In this document: one piece after another, positions 11,132-22,400 of the stretch | Layout: every line of letters starts with the position of its first letter | Position numbering within the stretch: position 1 is the first letter of the stretch | Assembly: GCA_947646735.1 (NCBI GenBank) | Contig: CANTFK010000836.1 | Coordinates: 62,001 to 126,000, forward strand | Source of the DNA: Peronospora farinosa | Lineage: Eukaryota; Oomycota; Peronosporomycetes; Peronosporales; Peronosporaceae | Direction of reading: 5' to 3' | Length of the DNA stretch: 64,000 bases | The notes under the pieces: model-generated | Seen by the model: the letters and a program-made list of their open reading frames with translations, nothing else | What the model was told of the DNA's origin: nothing | Databases searched by the model: none | Program-made: the position numbers and the translations under genes

Positions 11132-12195
11132 CTTATTTTCTTTGCGTCGTTTAAAGATTCTTACAATCGCTATGTTTTAGTTGCGTCAACATTTGAAACT
11201 ACCATGATTTGGACAAGATGAAACAAAAGCGACACATAATTGATAACCTTGAAAAATTTATATTGAACTTTGAAACAAGTAAACTTATTTACTAAATCCT
11301 TGAGAAATTTCTTGTCCTGGACGATCTGCCATGACGCGGTGACGTGGCAGCTGCCTCGTCCGTGTCAATGAAGTACCGCGCGGCAGGATCAAATGAGGAT
11401 GAAACGTAAAAAATACTCCATTGCTGTACACGACCTGTTTTATCGACCGAGCATGTCGCGCGTGTTGAGCATGTGTAATATGAAGCGATGAGGGTTCTCC
11501 GACACTGCGGCTTGCACCTAAGGTGGTCCACCTTGGAGTCAGGTGGACAGAATCAGGCGACTGTAGCCGTCTCGCATTTTCTCGTGTTGTGATTGGCTGA
11601 GAAGGCCCTTTTGAACGCGTGTATCAAATGACGGCATTGTTTTGTTATTTTGTCAAACGTTGACTCGTAAAAAATTGCTGTTTCAAATCACTCACTACAG
11701 TATCGTAGGGACCACATGTAGGAATATACCTTTAAACAGTTATATCGACTGTGTTGTTGACGCTGTAAATGTCACGGGAATCGGTGTAGCCGGAGCACTC
11801 TATCTAATCGATTGACGCGTCTTATATGAAGTACCGACTAGAGGGCTTCCAATGCAAAGCTTGTGATGGTGGCTTATGCTTGTCCGGATATTCGCTACAT
11901 CGCACGCAGTGCTTATCATGAGCAGACATCTGTTGCCGACCATCAATTTTTGTATGAAACCGAATTATCAGCGTTTTGACGAAATGATAGAACCATCATT
12001 TGTCAAAACTTTCCGTTTTCTTTAAATAGATGTCACAGGTCAAATCTCATGAAGAGGTAGCGCGAAGGTTGTGCGTGTACAAAAACCAGGCGATCGAAAA
12101 CCTGGCCTTCGTCGTGCGCGGGTTCGGGGGAGGATCTCAGTCACTTCCAAAAACCACCGAGTCACGTGTAAAGGGAAAGAAGACCATCATTCTGT
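11132..12195. other. Intergenic between divergent kinase and PHD-Tudor genes
   Basis: About 1.06 kb with no supported gene. Short frames in it lack coding character. It should contain both promoters. A GATTGGCTGAG stretch near 11591 is CCAAT-box-like on the minus strand, but that is weak evidence. Confidence 0.35.
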
Positions 12196-15033
12196 ATGGG
12201 ACGCAATCTCAAAACAAAGACGGGTGGTGCACCACAGAAGCGACGCAAGAAGTCCGAAGGGCTCAGTGCAGACAGTAGCAGCCCCGTACTGTCAGCTACG
12301 TCTTCCTCGGGCGGTACCTCAATGCCTAGTCCTCGTGAATGCGACAAATGCGGGAATAATATGCTATTGGATGGTGTGGCCAAGACGTGGCCATTGGGTA
12401 AAAAGAATGTGGCGTTTACAGACTGTCAAATTTGTGACTTTGTAGCCTTTCGACGGTCCCAACGACCCTGTGTCCAGTGCACACGTATGAGTTGTGACCA
12501 TTTCTGTGAATGGTGTGGCAAGGGTTTTCATATAAAATGTGCCAAATTACAGAAGGAAGATGTAGAGAATCCGAATGGTTTCTGTTGCCATAAATGTGAA
12601 GCAGAGCAGAGTGAAGGTCACAATACGGACGACGAAGAGACAAAAGGGGAAGAAGATGTGGGATCACGATGTGGGAGATGTCGACTGCCTTTTGCTTCAA
12701 TGGGAAAGGAAATAGATGACGTGAGCGTTGCTACGGGATTTAAAGTGAATCAAGCAGTGCTTGTGGACAATGACGAGGTGCTGTATAATGCTCTGATTAC
12801 TGAAGTGGATACTAAGGGTGAGCGAATTAAGATTCACTTTACACGGTGGAGTAAATCGTTTGATGATTGGTATGCGATGGATGATGAGCACATTAATGAA
12901 AGTCTGGCGTGTGATTGCTGCAATAATTGGTTTCATATTGGCTGTTTGCCACCGATCAAGAGCTCGGGAAGGTGGAAAGACTCGACGTATGTGTGTCCAC
13001 GATGTATTGATGATGCACGTGCGTTCCATAACGGCAGTCGAGCAGTACTGAAGGCAAAGATGGGGTGTGGTTTTACAAGTATTGCAACTGCAAAAGCTAC
13101 AAAGAAAACAACGTCACCGAAAGAGAGCGAGAGAACTATTGTGGCGGTTGTGAAGACTAAGAAATCTAATAAAGCGGTTGTGGTGAGGGATGATGATGAC
13201 GACGATATGGAAAAGAAAAAGGAAAACGACAGCAATGTGAGAAAGGAGAAAGGCAAAATCACAAAAGCACCGAGCAAAAAGAAGCGAATATTACCCGAAG
13301 CTGGCGAGTCTTCAGTGAGGAGAACGCAGGCGAAGGAGAATGAAAGAACTGCGAAGAGTGCTGTGAGTGCGGCGTCTGACTTAGAAACTGTTGTGTCACT
13401 CGCAAGGAAGGAGTTTGCAAGTGCTGATGCCGCGTTACACCTCGCCGGGTCAGCACCGTCAGAAGCAAAAGCAGACTCATCCATAGTGCGTGCGCCTACG
13501 ACGGAAGTGGTTGCTAAAGTCAACGCGAAGGTGCCAAAGTTGCCTGCAGTGAATACAAATGCTGTTGTGGCTGGGAAGACTTCAGTTATAATGCATGCGT
13601 CTCCAGAGCACACGGTTAAGGTAGTGACTGAGGCAGACAGTTCGCCTTTTGAGGTAGCCGCTACGGTTGGTGCAAATGACAAGCATGCCGTGGGCGAGTC
13701 GGATGCGGACCCGCACGAGAGGAAGCTGGTGGTGACGTCTCAAACCGCTGCTCCGGAGCACTCGAATCGGTATTCATCGTGCAACACTGTAATGTCGCTT
13801 TTGAACAGTCCACCATCGAATGAGACATCAATTAAGACATTCAAGCCCACGGTGACTTCACTGCCTATGCTGAGCCCGGCAGATAACACATATGCTTCGT
13901 CGTCGAAGCCGGCGGTGGCAATGCAGACCAACTTTCAGGTATACGTGAAGATGGAGCAAAAGAACGGACATTTCTCGCTGTATCCGCGTCCGGCGCTGGA
14001 TGGCAAGCCTGCTCAGGCAGGTCGGAAGGAAGTATCGACAAAACTAGCAAAATCAGCGGCAGCACGAAGGACAAAGCAGAGCCAGACTTGTCGTGGCCTG
14101 AGCGCGTTCGACATCCTACGTGAAGTGGCAGCGCAGGAGATCGACGAAGGCGCTGTACCAGTAAAACCAAAGCGCGAGAAGCGTCCTTTGGGTCGAGAAT
14201 TCAAAGCTAGTGCAAGCAAGTTTCCGAAGATGGACGCGTCTACGGGGTGTGCATCGAGCACTACACCGGGGCGAACAGCATCATCCGGAGGATTCGGAAA
14301 TCTGGCTGTTTCAGACATGAATCAGTCGCCACAGACTCGCGACCGCATCCAGATGAACCCATTTGTGGATCTGCACTTCAGCATTCGCAAGGAAATGTAC
14401 CTTCGCTTTTGTCGTCTAGAAGAAGAAGGGATGTTGACGCGAGACTCGGCGCATTTGCTACGCTCCCTAATCTACCCGACGTCGGAGAGATTCCAAGACC
14501 TGAAGTTTGTGTACCTCGTGAACAAGGATTTGCCATCGTTACAGCTCACGAAACGGCTTCTCGAAGCGGTGCCGTACCCCGCAACAGCTGCAAAAACAGT
14601 CGCTACGACGGCTCCTCACGCTTCATCTGCTGCTATTAGATCTCCTGTTGGTGGCAAGAGCTTAGCAGGGTTCCCAATGTCGATGGGAATGTTTTCTGCT
14701 GCAATGAGTCGCAACTCGTCTCCTGCCGGCTCGTCTCGCATGAGTCTGCTTCCTCCACCTCCAGGCCCAACATTGCTGAGACCAGATCTTGTGCGACCAG
14801 ATGAATCGTCACGAGTTGTGCCTCAATCACAGCAACATCCATCGCGAACGAGCGGTAGTCCTGCCACCCATGTCACCACGGCGAAGCGTCCTGAAATGCT
14901 GATCGTGGAGCAGCATGCACCTACACGCAGCCCAGGTACCGGAACAGGATCTGTAACAAGCCAGCAAGAGCAACAACAGCAGCAGCAACAGCAGCAGCAA
15001 ACAACAACAACAGCAGCGATTATTGAATTCTAG
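12196..15033 (+). CDS. Chromatin reader with PHD-type fingers and a Tudor-knot/chromo-barrel
   Basis: Single exon of 945 residues. The N-terminal third carries a Cys/His-rich array (CDKCG, CQIC, CVQCTRMSC, CEWCGKGFHIKCAKL) consistent with zinc fingers of PHD type. A 50-residue barrel follows (VNQAVLVDNDEVLYNALI through FDDWYAMDDEHI) of the Tudor-knot/MBT-chromo kind, then a second PHD-like CDCCNNWFHIGCLPP with CPRC. The middle is Lys-rich, low-complexity and probably nuclear-localising. A conserved-looking helical segment (FSIRKEMYLRFCRLEEEG) sits near residue 730 and the end is a Gln run coded by CAG/CAA. The likely role is reading histone methylation in a histone-modifying complex; the exact complex is not deducible. 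Confidence 0.8.
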   Translation: MGRNLKTKTGGAPQKRRKKSEGLSADSSSPVLSATSSSGGTSMPSPRECDKCGNNMLLDGVAKTWPLGKKNVAFTDCQICDFVAFRRSQRPCVQCTRMSCDHFCEWCGKGFHIKCAKLQKEDVENPNGFCCHKCEAEQSEGHNTDDEETKGEEDVGSRCGRCRLPFASMGKEIDDVSVATGFKVNQAVLVDNDEVLYNALITEVDTKGERIKIHFTRWSKSFDDWYAMDDEHINESLACDCCNNWFHIGCLPPIKSSGRWKDSTYVCPRCIDDARAFHNGSRAVLKAKMGCGFTSIATAKATKKTTSPKESERTIVAVVKTKKSNKAVVVRDDDDDDMEKKKENDSNVRKEKGKITKAPSKKKRILPEAGESSVRRTQAKENERTAKSAVSAASDLETVVSLARKEFASADAALHLAGSAPSEAKADSSIVRAPTTEVVAKVNAKVPKLPAVNTNAVVAGKTSVIMHASPEHTVKVVTEADSSPFEVAATVGANDKHAVGESDADPHERKLVVTSQTAAPEHSNRYSSCNTVMSLLNSPPSNETSIKTFKPTVTSLPMLSPADNTYASSSKPAVAMQTNFQVYVKMEQKNGHFSLYPRPALDGKPAQAGRKEVSTKLAKSAAARRTKQSQTCRGLSAFDILREVAAQEIDEGAVPVKPKREKRPLGREFKASASKFPKMDASTGCASSTTPGRTASSGGFGNLAVSDMNQSPQTRDRIQMNPFVDLHFSIRKEMYLRFCRLEEEGMLTRDSAHLLRSLIYPTSERFQDLKFVYLVNKDLPSLQLTKRLLEAVPYPATAAKTVATTAPHASSAAIRSPVGGKSLAGFPMSMGMFSAAMSRNSSPAGSSRMSLLPPPPGPTLLRPDLVRPDESSRVVPQSQQHPSRTSGSPATHVTTAKRPEMLIVEQHAPTRSPGTGTGSVTSQQEQQQQQQQQQQTTTTAAIIEF
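14961..15018 (+). repeat. CAG/CAA polyglutamine tract
   Basis: Imperfect CAA/CAG triplets encode a Gln run followed by Thr near the C-terminus of the PHD-Tudor protein. Such tracts vary in length between isolates. Confidence 0.85.
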
Positions 15034-15460
15034 GTAGCAGGCATGTCGGATAGTAAGTATGTAAGCCTGTAGCACACTGTAGTATAAGAGAGCAGCGACC
15101 ATAATACTTGTATTTAGGTGTGGCCAGCTCGCAATACAAAGCCACGAATATCAAAAGTAAAGTCATTGACAACAAAGGCACGTGAAATCATGCAAAAGGT
15201 TCACTTGCCGCGAACAAGAAACAACTACATTCTTTGCGTCTCGAAGACGAAACATTTGACCTTGACATTACATCAAAAACAAAACAAACTCATTAACAGG
15301 AAGCAATCCTCGTAACCTTTGCTTCTGCACTTGTAGCTAACCACTACCAAGTCGGCAGTATACTAGACCTCAACTGTTCGTAGTCACCACCCTCAGGCAT
15401 ATTCTGCGTTATCTGCAAACTCGTGCAGCTTTACAACTTTCTCTAGTCACGTCATGTCAT
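15034..15460. other. Intergenic between convergent PHD-Tudor and DHFR genes
   Basis: The 3' flanks of both genes. An open stretch on the plus strand at 15118-15315 is Lys-rich without recognisable motifs; I do not support it as a gene. No thymidylate synthase sequence is seen here. Confidence 0.45.
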
Positions 15461-16097
15461 CTATCTTCTCCATATCTCAAAGCTTACTCTGTAAAGAAGA
15501 AAACCATGCACAAGTTCTTAGTATGTGAACATAATATTCTTGAAAATCAATTGAGTCAGTTGCTCACCTCGTTTTCCCTCCTCCGTTTGTTTTTGCCGAG
15601 AACCTCAGATTCGTAAACTGCATTGTCCACTTTGGAAAAAACCTGTCACCATCATTAATCACTTGGTGCAATCTCGTGACGTAGCATGATTCCGCGACAT
15701 TAGCAGTCATTGCTTCCTTGTATAACTTTTCACCACCGCCAATAAAAATGTGGCTGCAATCCCGATACTGTGGGTCTGAGTTTGCCAATTGAAGTGCCTG
15801 CTCCAGTGTCCCAGCTACTTGAGCTCCTGACCATTGACCACCAACTACTCCAGCTCGTGTTGGCCGCTTTAGCGTTGAAGACACAATGATTGTATGGCGA
15901 TTCGGAATCGGCTCGTCAAATTCTTCGAACGACCGTCGTCCAACAATCAGCACTTGGTTTTTCGTAATCGAAGTAAAGAATGCCCAGTCAGCTGGTAAGT
16001 TCCACGGTAATTTACCTTGTTTACCAATCACGCGGTTCACGGAGCAAGCAACGATGAGAGATACTGGAAGCCTTCGTCTCGATACCATTTGTGTCAT
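15461..16097 (-). CDS. DHFR: Dihydrofolate reductase, standalone
   Basis: Two exons (15568-16097 and 15461-15488) separated by a 79-base intron give 185 residues. The enzyme reduces dihydrofolate to tetrahydrofolate with NADPH. Motifs: LIVACSVNRVIGKQGKLPWNLPADW at the folate/NADPH pocket (with the active-site acid Asp in LPADW), VGRRSFEEF, the nucleotide-binding FIGGGEKLY, and the C-terminal strand VSFEIW supplied by the tiny second exon, which confirms the splice. The protein ends right after the DHFR fold, with no thymidylate synthase domain, although many stramenopiles and plants carry a DHFR-TS fusion. Divergent from the adaptin gene with about 240 bases between starts. The in-frame ATG at 16088 is an alternative start. 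Confidence 0.93.
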
Positions 16098-16336
16098 ATT
16101 GGTACTTCATGTAGCCGTTCATCCATATCGGTTTTTAGAAGGTGAAAATCTAGAAATAGATTCGATTCAATAATCTGACATGACAGAATGAGTTTCAAAT
16201 ACCGGTATTGTAGGTGGTGCTTGTGCATGACGTAAGCTACATGAATATATGTCACGTACATAATCTACACACTTTTGCCGATTTGCCGCGTAGCCCCATC
16301 GCCAGCAGCTAAACGTTTTCCTCTGCACTAGCTAAG

Positions 16337-18948
16337 ATGAACCCTTCTTACCCACCACAGGGACCTCCTCCGGGTAGTATGCCTCCTCCTGGAGGAGCTC
16401 CTGGTCTCCAGCGGCCTGCGGGTAGTAGCAATTTGAACTACTTTACCGACAAGAAGAAGGGTGAAGTGAACGAACTTAAGAACGTCTGTCAAAATTCTCA
16501 AAGTTAATAGTTGAAACTCACCTCCTATAGTTTATACAACTATTAATATTAATTACCATGATGTGTTTATTATTGTAGCTACTTCGTGAAGTGACCGTGG
16601 AAAAGGATGTCAAGCGCAAGCGTGAGATCATTAAGAAAGTCATTGCTTATATGACCCTAGGCATTGACGTTTCTCGTCTCTTTAGTGAGATGGTACTATG
16701 TGTCGACACAAAGGACCTGATTTCAAAGAAAATGGTGTATCTCTACCTCACAAATTATGCCCAAAAGAACTCAGAACTGGCTATTATGTGCATCAATACG
16801 TTGCTCAATGATTGTCGCAATGAAGACCCAATGGTGCGTGGTCTTGCACTACGGTCGCTATGTTCATTACGTCTGGATTCCATCCTTGAGTACATTCACG
16901 ACCCATTACAGGCATCACTTACGGACACGAGCGCGTACGTCCGGAAGACAGGCGTCATTGGCATTTTGAAGGTCTATTCGCTCAATCCAGAGATCATCAA
17001 GGAAAGTGATATGATCGATACGTTGTATAATATGATTCGTGATCGTGATCCACAAGTGGTTTCTAATTGTTTGGTGGCTCTAAACGAGATCATGACGGAC
17101 GAAGGTGGCATTGCTATTAATCAACCAATTGTAATGCACTTGTTGAGTCGTATCTCGGATTTTAATGAGTGGGGACAGTGTAATATTCTTCAGATTGTGG
17201 CAAAGTATAAACCTGCTGGACCAGATGAGGTTTTTACGATTATGAATACACTGGAGCAGTGTCTGCGTGTCTCGAGCAGTGCTGTCGTGTTAGGCACGGC
17301 CAAGTGTTTTTTCAATCTCACTCAAGCTCGGGGGATGGAACAGATTCAGGATCAAGTGTTTGAGCGGATGCGCCAACCTCTGCTCACTTTGATGGCAGGT
17401 GGCAGTCACGAGATTAATTACTGCGTGCTACACCATATTTTGCTTCTGGTGGGGAAGAAACCGCAAGTGTTTAGCCGCGACTACCGTCAATTTTACAACC
17501 GGTACAACGAGCCTACGCACGTCAAGTATGTCAAGATCGACATCTTGGCTCTAGTCGCTGATGGTGCCAACGTGGCTGACATTGTCACGGAGCTGAGTGA
17601 GTACGTAACGGACGTAGACCAGGAGCTGGCTCGCCGCGCGATTCATGCGATTGCCGGCGTAGCTGTGAGCCCCAACTTGTCCGTAAACACGGTGCTACAT
17701 CAGTACCCGGGCGGAAGCAATGTGCCGGAGGCCTACGGTCAGCAGGCGGCCCAACAGCTTATGGAACAGATGCAAGATCACATTATGGACACGATGGTGG
17801 ACTTCCTGGAACTGGACCTCGATTATGTGCGCGATGAAAGTCTTGTAGTAATGAAAGACTTGCTCCGCAAGTACCCAGAGAAGCGCCACGACGTTTTACC
17901 CGTGTTGGCTCGTATTGTCGCCGCAGTGGAGCAGCCGACTGCCAAAGCTGCAGTTGTGTGGATGCTTGGTGAGTTCGGCCAGGATCTTCGTCGCGCACCG
18001 TACGTACTGGAGAAGCTTATCGATGACTTTAGTAGCGAGGCCGCCCCGTCCGTGCTGCTCGAGCTGCTTGCGGCGACGATGAAGCTGTTCTTCAAGCGTC
18101 CTCCTGAGATGCAAAGTATGCTGGGACGACTGCTTAGTTCTGCCATTAACGATTCAAACCACCAAGACGTGCGTGATCGTGCTCTACTCTACTACCGTCT
18201 GCTTGGGCAGCAACCAACAGAACAGGCGGCCGCAATTGTGGCACAATTTTGCACGGAAGAGACGGTTCGCGTGTTTGCGGAGTCTATCGAGACGGACCTT
18301 GAGGACAAGTTGTTCCAGGAGTTCAACTCGCTTGCTGTGGTATACAACAAACCCAGCGAGCTCTTTGTGTCAGCTTCGCACTTGGCTGGCACGGCTGCGC
18401 CTCTTGAAGATGAAGAAGAAGAAGAAGAAGAGGAAGACAAGGAAGACGAAACCTGCGACGATAGTGCTCTTCCGCAGCAACAACATCAACAGCAGCAGCA
18501 TAACTTGGCGCCGTCTTCGCAGCCAGCAGCACCCAGCATGGACCTGCTGGACATGGATTTCGGCTCTGCTCCAGTTATCGCTCCGCCTCAGATAGCAGGC
18601 CCCGCTTTCGCGCTGGTCCCGACGCCAGTCATGGACGCTCCTACGTTTCAGGGTCAATGGAGCAGCAGAGCTGTGGTGGCTGAGGTAGTGGTTCAGCTGC
18701 CAGTTTTGCCTCCGCAAGACGAGCTGGAGCAGGCATTTGCATTGCGTGGCATCGTGACGATGGCTTCAGGTGACGTGGGTCCGCAGTACAAATTCTTTTT
18801 TTACGCTCAAGACACGCAGGGCCGTTACTTCATGTCCGAGACACTCGTAGAGAAGGCAAACCGCACACTACGAGCCACCATTAAAGGCGAGGACGAGATG
18901 TCAGGATCCCAGTTTGCTGACCTTATGCGTCGTGTACTGTTCGGTTGA
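16337..18948 (+). CDS. AP4B1: Beta-adaptin, most like AP-4 complex beta subunit
   Basis: Exon 1 (16337-16483) encodes a Pro/Gly-rich start and NYFTDKKKGEVNELKN; exon 2 (16579-18948) gives the rest, 838 residues in all. It is the large beta subunit of a heterotetrameric adaptor that sorts cargo at the trans-Golgi. The Armadillo-like trunk is clear: VIAYMTLGIDVSRLF, KKMVYLYLTNYA, DPMVRGLALRSLCSLRL. The GLALRSLCSLR form resembles AP-4 beta more than AP-1/2 beta. After a hinge rich in Glu (18412-18440) and Gln/His comes a C-terminal appendage with QYKFFFYAQDTQGRYFMSET. AP-4 assignment is from motif memory, so AP-1/2 cannot be excluded. Confidence 0.85.
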
Positions 18949-19417
18949 TCGAGTTAAAAGGATAAACTAGTGAATATACACTCTGGTTTAAACCTTGGTG
19001 ACATACATTTCATACGTCTGTACAACGTATAGAGATTTATAGCTGGGGATGTAGGTAGTAATACTTCGAAGTAGTGGGTGATAGATAACATGCTAATTGC
19101 TTTGTAAATTTCATTCGAAGTACTACTGCTACTCCGTAATGCATTTGTATAAGTAGACAGTAGGATTAGGAAGGGATAATTCCAAATTCAATGACGTACT
19201 AAAGTAGACTTACCTTATAAAATTTATAGACGGGTACAACAAATCCAAGTTTTATCGTTTAAATGAAGAAAAGAATTTCTTACAGGAGATCTTACGCTGT
19301 TACATAGAACAAGCTTATTTTACAATTCGTTTTAGCAATTTAACACTATCAACGCTCACACGTTTTATACGTTAAAACAACTTAGCAATCTTAAAATATT
19401 ATAAAAAAAGCGACCAA
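18949..19417. other. Intergenic, AT-rich
   Basis: No gene seen. It holds the 3' flank of the adaptin gene and the promoter of the focadhesin-like gene. Confidence 0.4.
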
Positions 19418-22400
19418 ATGTCCGTATTTATATGTTCAAAAATCCAAATGGCAGTCGCGACGCCAACGGTATCCACGCTGCTGAAAGCGCTACGACAGGC
19501 CACGACCCCCGCTGCAGTCTCAAGCGCAACGGAACAGATCGTTGACCGTCTCATCTCCACTTCCTCGCTAAAAGAATCGCAAAATCTGGTCTTTGGTGCG
19601 CATAACACTGCTGCTTCCACGTGTATACACATTCATTCTCTGACGATGCTGTATACTCCTTTCATGTTACTTAAGGCTTACAACAAGATTCCCAATCATC
19701 TGTAAATTTGTATGAAATATTGCAACAAGCTGCAGCCGTTTGTACCGAACCCTCGAGCAAGGCCGAATATCTCGGGTTTGTGTTACTTCAGACGAGTATC
19801 CAAATATTAGAACCAAGCCACGTCTCTTTCCAGCGTCAAATGTTACTTCAGGTATTTCATGCAAACAAAAACGTGTTATTGGGATATTTAGCAGCTGTTG
19901 GCACGGGAGATGGACCTTTTTTGAATAGTTATGTGGACACTCAACAATCCACCAAGACAGTGGACATATTGTCCCCTGTCCTCCAAAGTGTCCTCATGGA
20001 CAATTTACAGTCAGAAGGACACAAAGCTGCAGTGTTGGACGTTCTGTCTCGCATTGCGTGGCACTTGGATGGACACATGGACGACAAGGACACGAAGAAG
20101 AAGAAGAAGAGTACAAGGTGGACACATGTTGTCCGTCTTCTAGTACAAGCACTGGAGCTCGTCCCACATGACCAACTCTCACAGTCCACTTATAATGTCC
20201 ATGTGGCAGTGTTGGTGGACGTTTTAAGCTCTCAAAATGTCTACAATACCGAGCACGTGGCTTTGGCGACCAGAACGGCACGTTTCGTGCTCGAGTCGAC
20301 GCAATTATTGATTGAAACGAACGTTGGTGTTGTGACTTTGTTGCAGTCATTGGAACAATTGGCTCGAGCAGTACCCAAAGCTTTGTGGTCATCTATTTTT
20401 TTAGCATCGGCTGCGTACTTTTTGATAAGCGCGTGCGAGACACCACTCGAGCAGCAGTTGATACTACGGGTGCTGCAGTATGCACTGATATTTGGACGTG
20501 ATGTCGTTGCTGATCACGGTGGTAGACGTACGGTCTACGTGGAGATTTTGCTGTTGCCGTTGTCGGCAATGCTTTCAGTGCATGGCAGCGTCGTGTCTGA
20601 TTTACTTAAAATGGTGAAGAAGATCATGTCGACGAGCAATTATTATTATGAGAATGAGGTAACGAGCGATGCACCATTAACAGAGACAGCAACTCATGCT
20701 CATTCGGGTATTCAGATGATTGGTGATGAAGGAAGATGCCAACGTTGGCTAAGTTCGTTGTTTTCTTCTAAAGACGTTATATCCAACAACTCGACAGATA
20801 ATTGGTTACCGCTGCTGTTGGTGGCGCTGCTTTCTGATGGACGACCTGCTCTTCGCAGTGCTGCTACTGAGTGTCTGGGGCGTCAAGTGAACAATAGCCC
20901 AAAGTTTTGGAATGCCGACGCCACGAAAGCATTGGTGGCAAGTTTGGTGTTTCTCGTTTCTCAGCAACCGTCAGGAAAGGCCGAGGTGGTCTCAGGACGT
21001 CTCTTTGGTGAATGGATGACCTCGTGCTTGTATTCTTTAGCAGCGCTGGCTGCTACAACAACCGAGACAATGCGTATCGTACTTCGTCTAATCGATAGCA
21101 TGAACGGTATGGCAAAGACGCGATCGATGGCGCTGAAGCTCATGTATGAAGTGTGGCGAAACGAGTCTCGAGCCTTTCCAAGGCTCGAGACAATGTTACT
21201 AGAACCAACCTTTCCAGGCGAAGATATTGCGCGCCACGTTGTAAGGATAGCTTCCATCAAAACGTTGTGTGAGAAAGACCCCGAGCTGGGCGTGCAGTTC
21301 ATTTCATCCATACAAGGATTTCTTGAAGATGAGCTGGAGTCGGTGGTTTCCATGGCCATGGCTGCTATCACTGCGCTGTGTAAAGGAGACTGTTTGGACT
21401 TTTACGTTGCATTCAAGATAATTGCCCAAAAATTGCGCAAGCATACGGTAACTTGTGCAGACAGACCGCTTTTTCAGGAACGCTTGTGCTGCTTTTACGC
21501 ACTTGGTGGCATTGACAGCGCTGCGAACGAAAAACATGCTTCAAAGTTGCTCGACCAGGCTTGGGAGTTTGCAGACAGTGAACATGCAAATGTTCGGAAG
21601 TCTGCTTACGACGCGTTGTGCAAATATCCTTTGAATATGCTAGGGCTCTGTATGCCGAATGATGAAATTGCTGGACAGAAGAGTGACGACGAAGACGGTG
21701 CGACGGCAGAGGAAGTTGAGGAACAACTCGATGAGCTGATGGAGCGTCTTCAAAAAGAGCACGATTTAGATGTCCGCGTCGAGATCGAAATGCTGATAAC
21801 GAGAGTTATTGAGCATGAGAGCACAAAGCTTACTGCAGGTGTCGGACGAGGACAGCGAATGGTGTCTGCAGCGTCAGGGGTCCAGCGTCAACAGCAACAG
21901 ACGTTCCAGCAAGCGGGGTCAGTTGCGTGTATTTCTGCTGCGGCCACCAAGGAGATGAAATTACTTTTACCGTCAAGAGCGGAGGTGGAGAGTCTGTTTC
22001 CTACAAACTCCACTACACCTGACTGGAGCGGGTTTTTGCTGACTTATCAACCAAAGGCTTTGATTGACAGAAAAAACGCTAAGCGCAAAGACAAGCTCGT
22101 TCGCCTTGCAACGCAAAATGTGGACGAGCTGGTGGGGACGGTCTCGACTGTGCTGCAGTCTATGGAACTTCCGTGGGCTTCTGTAGATGCATCAACAAAT
22201 GCTGATAGAAGCTACAGGGTGTTCTTACGTATTCAAGCTTTGATGGATGGATGGAGAGGGTTCATGGAGACATATATATTTTCGCTGGACGAACTGTCGG
22301 AGCTCAAGACGCCTATTGGTGTTGATGACGCCGATGTCGCCTTTCGTGTATTTTCGGAGGGTGTTACTAGCTTGTTTGACTTGCTGTTGAATGATACATC

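Noticed and set aside
11292..11531. Small minus-strand frame between kinase and PHD gene
   Set aside because: Short, no homologous motif, composition typical of noncoding sequence.
12933..13682. Long minus-strand frame within the PHD-Tudor gene
   Set aside because: Antisense shadow of the Lys/Ala/Thr-rich middle of the chromatin protein, without motifs.
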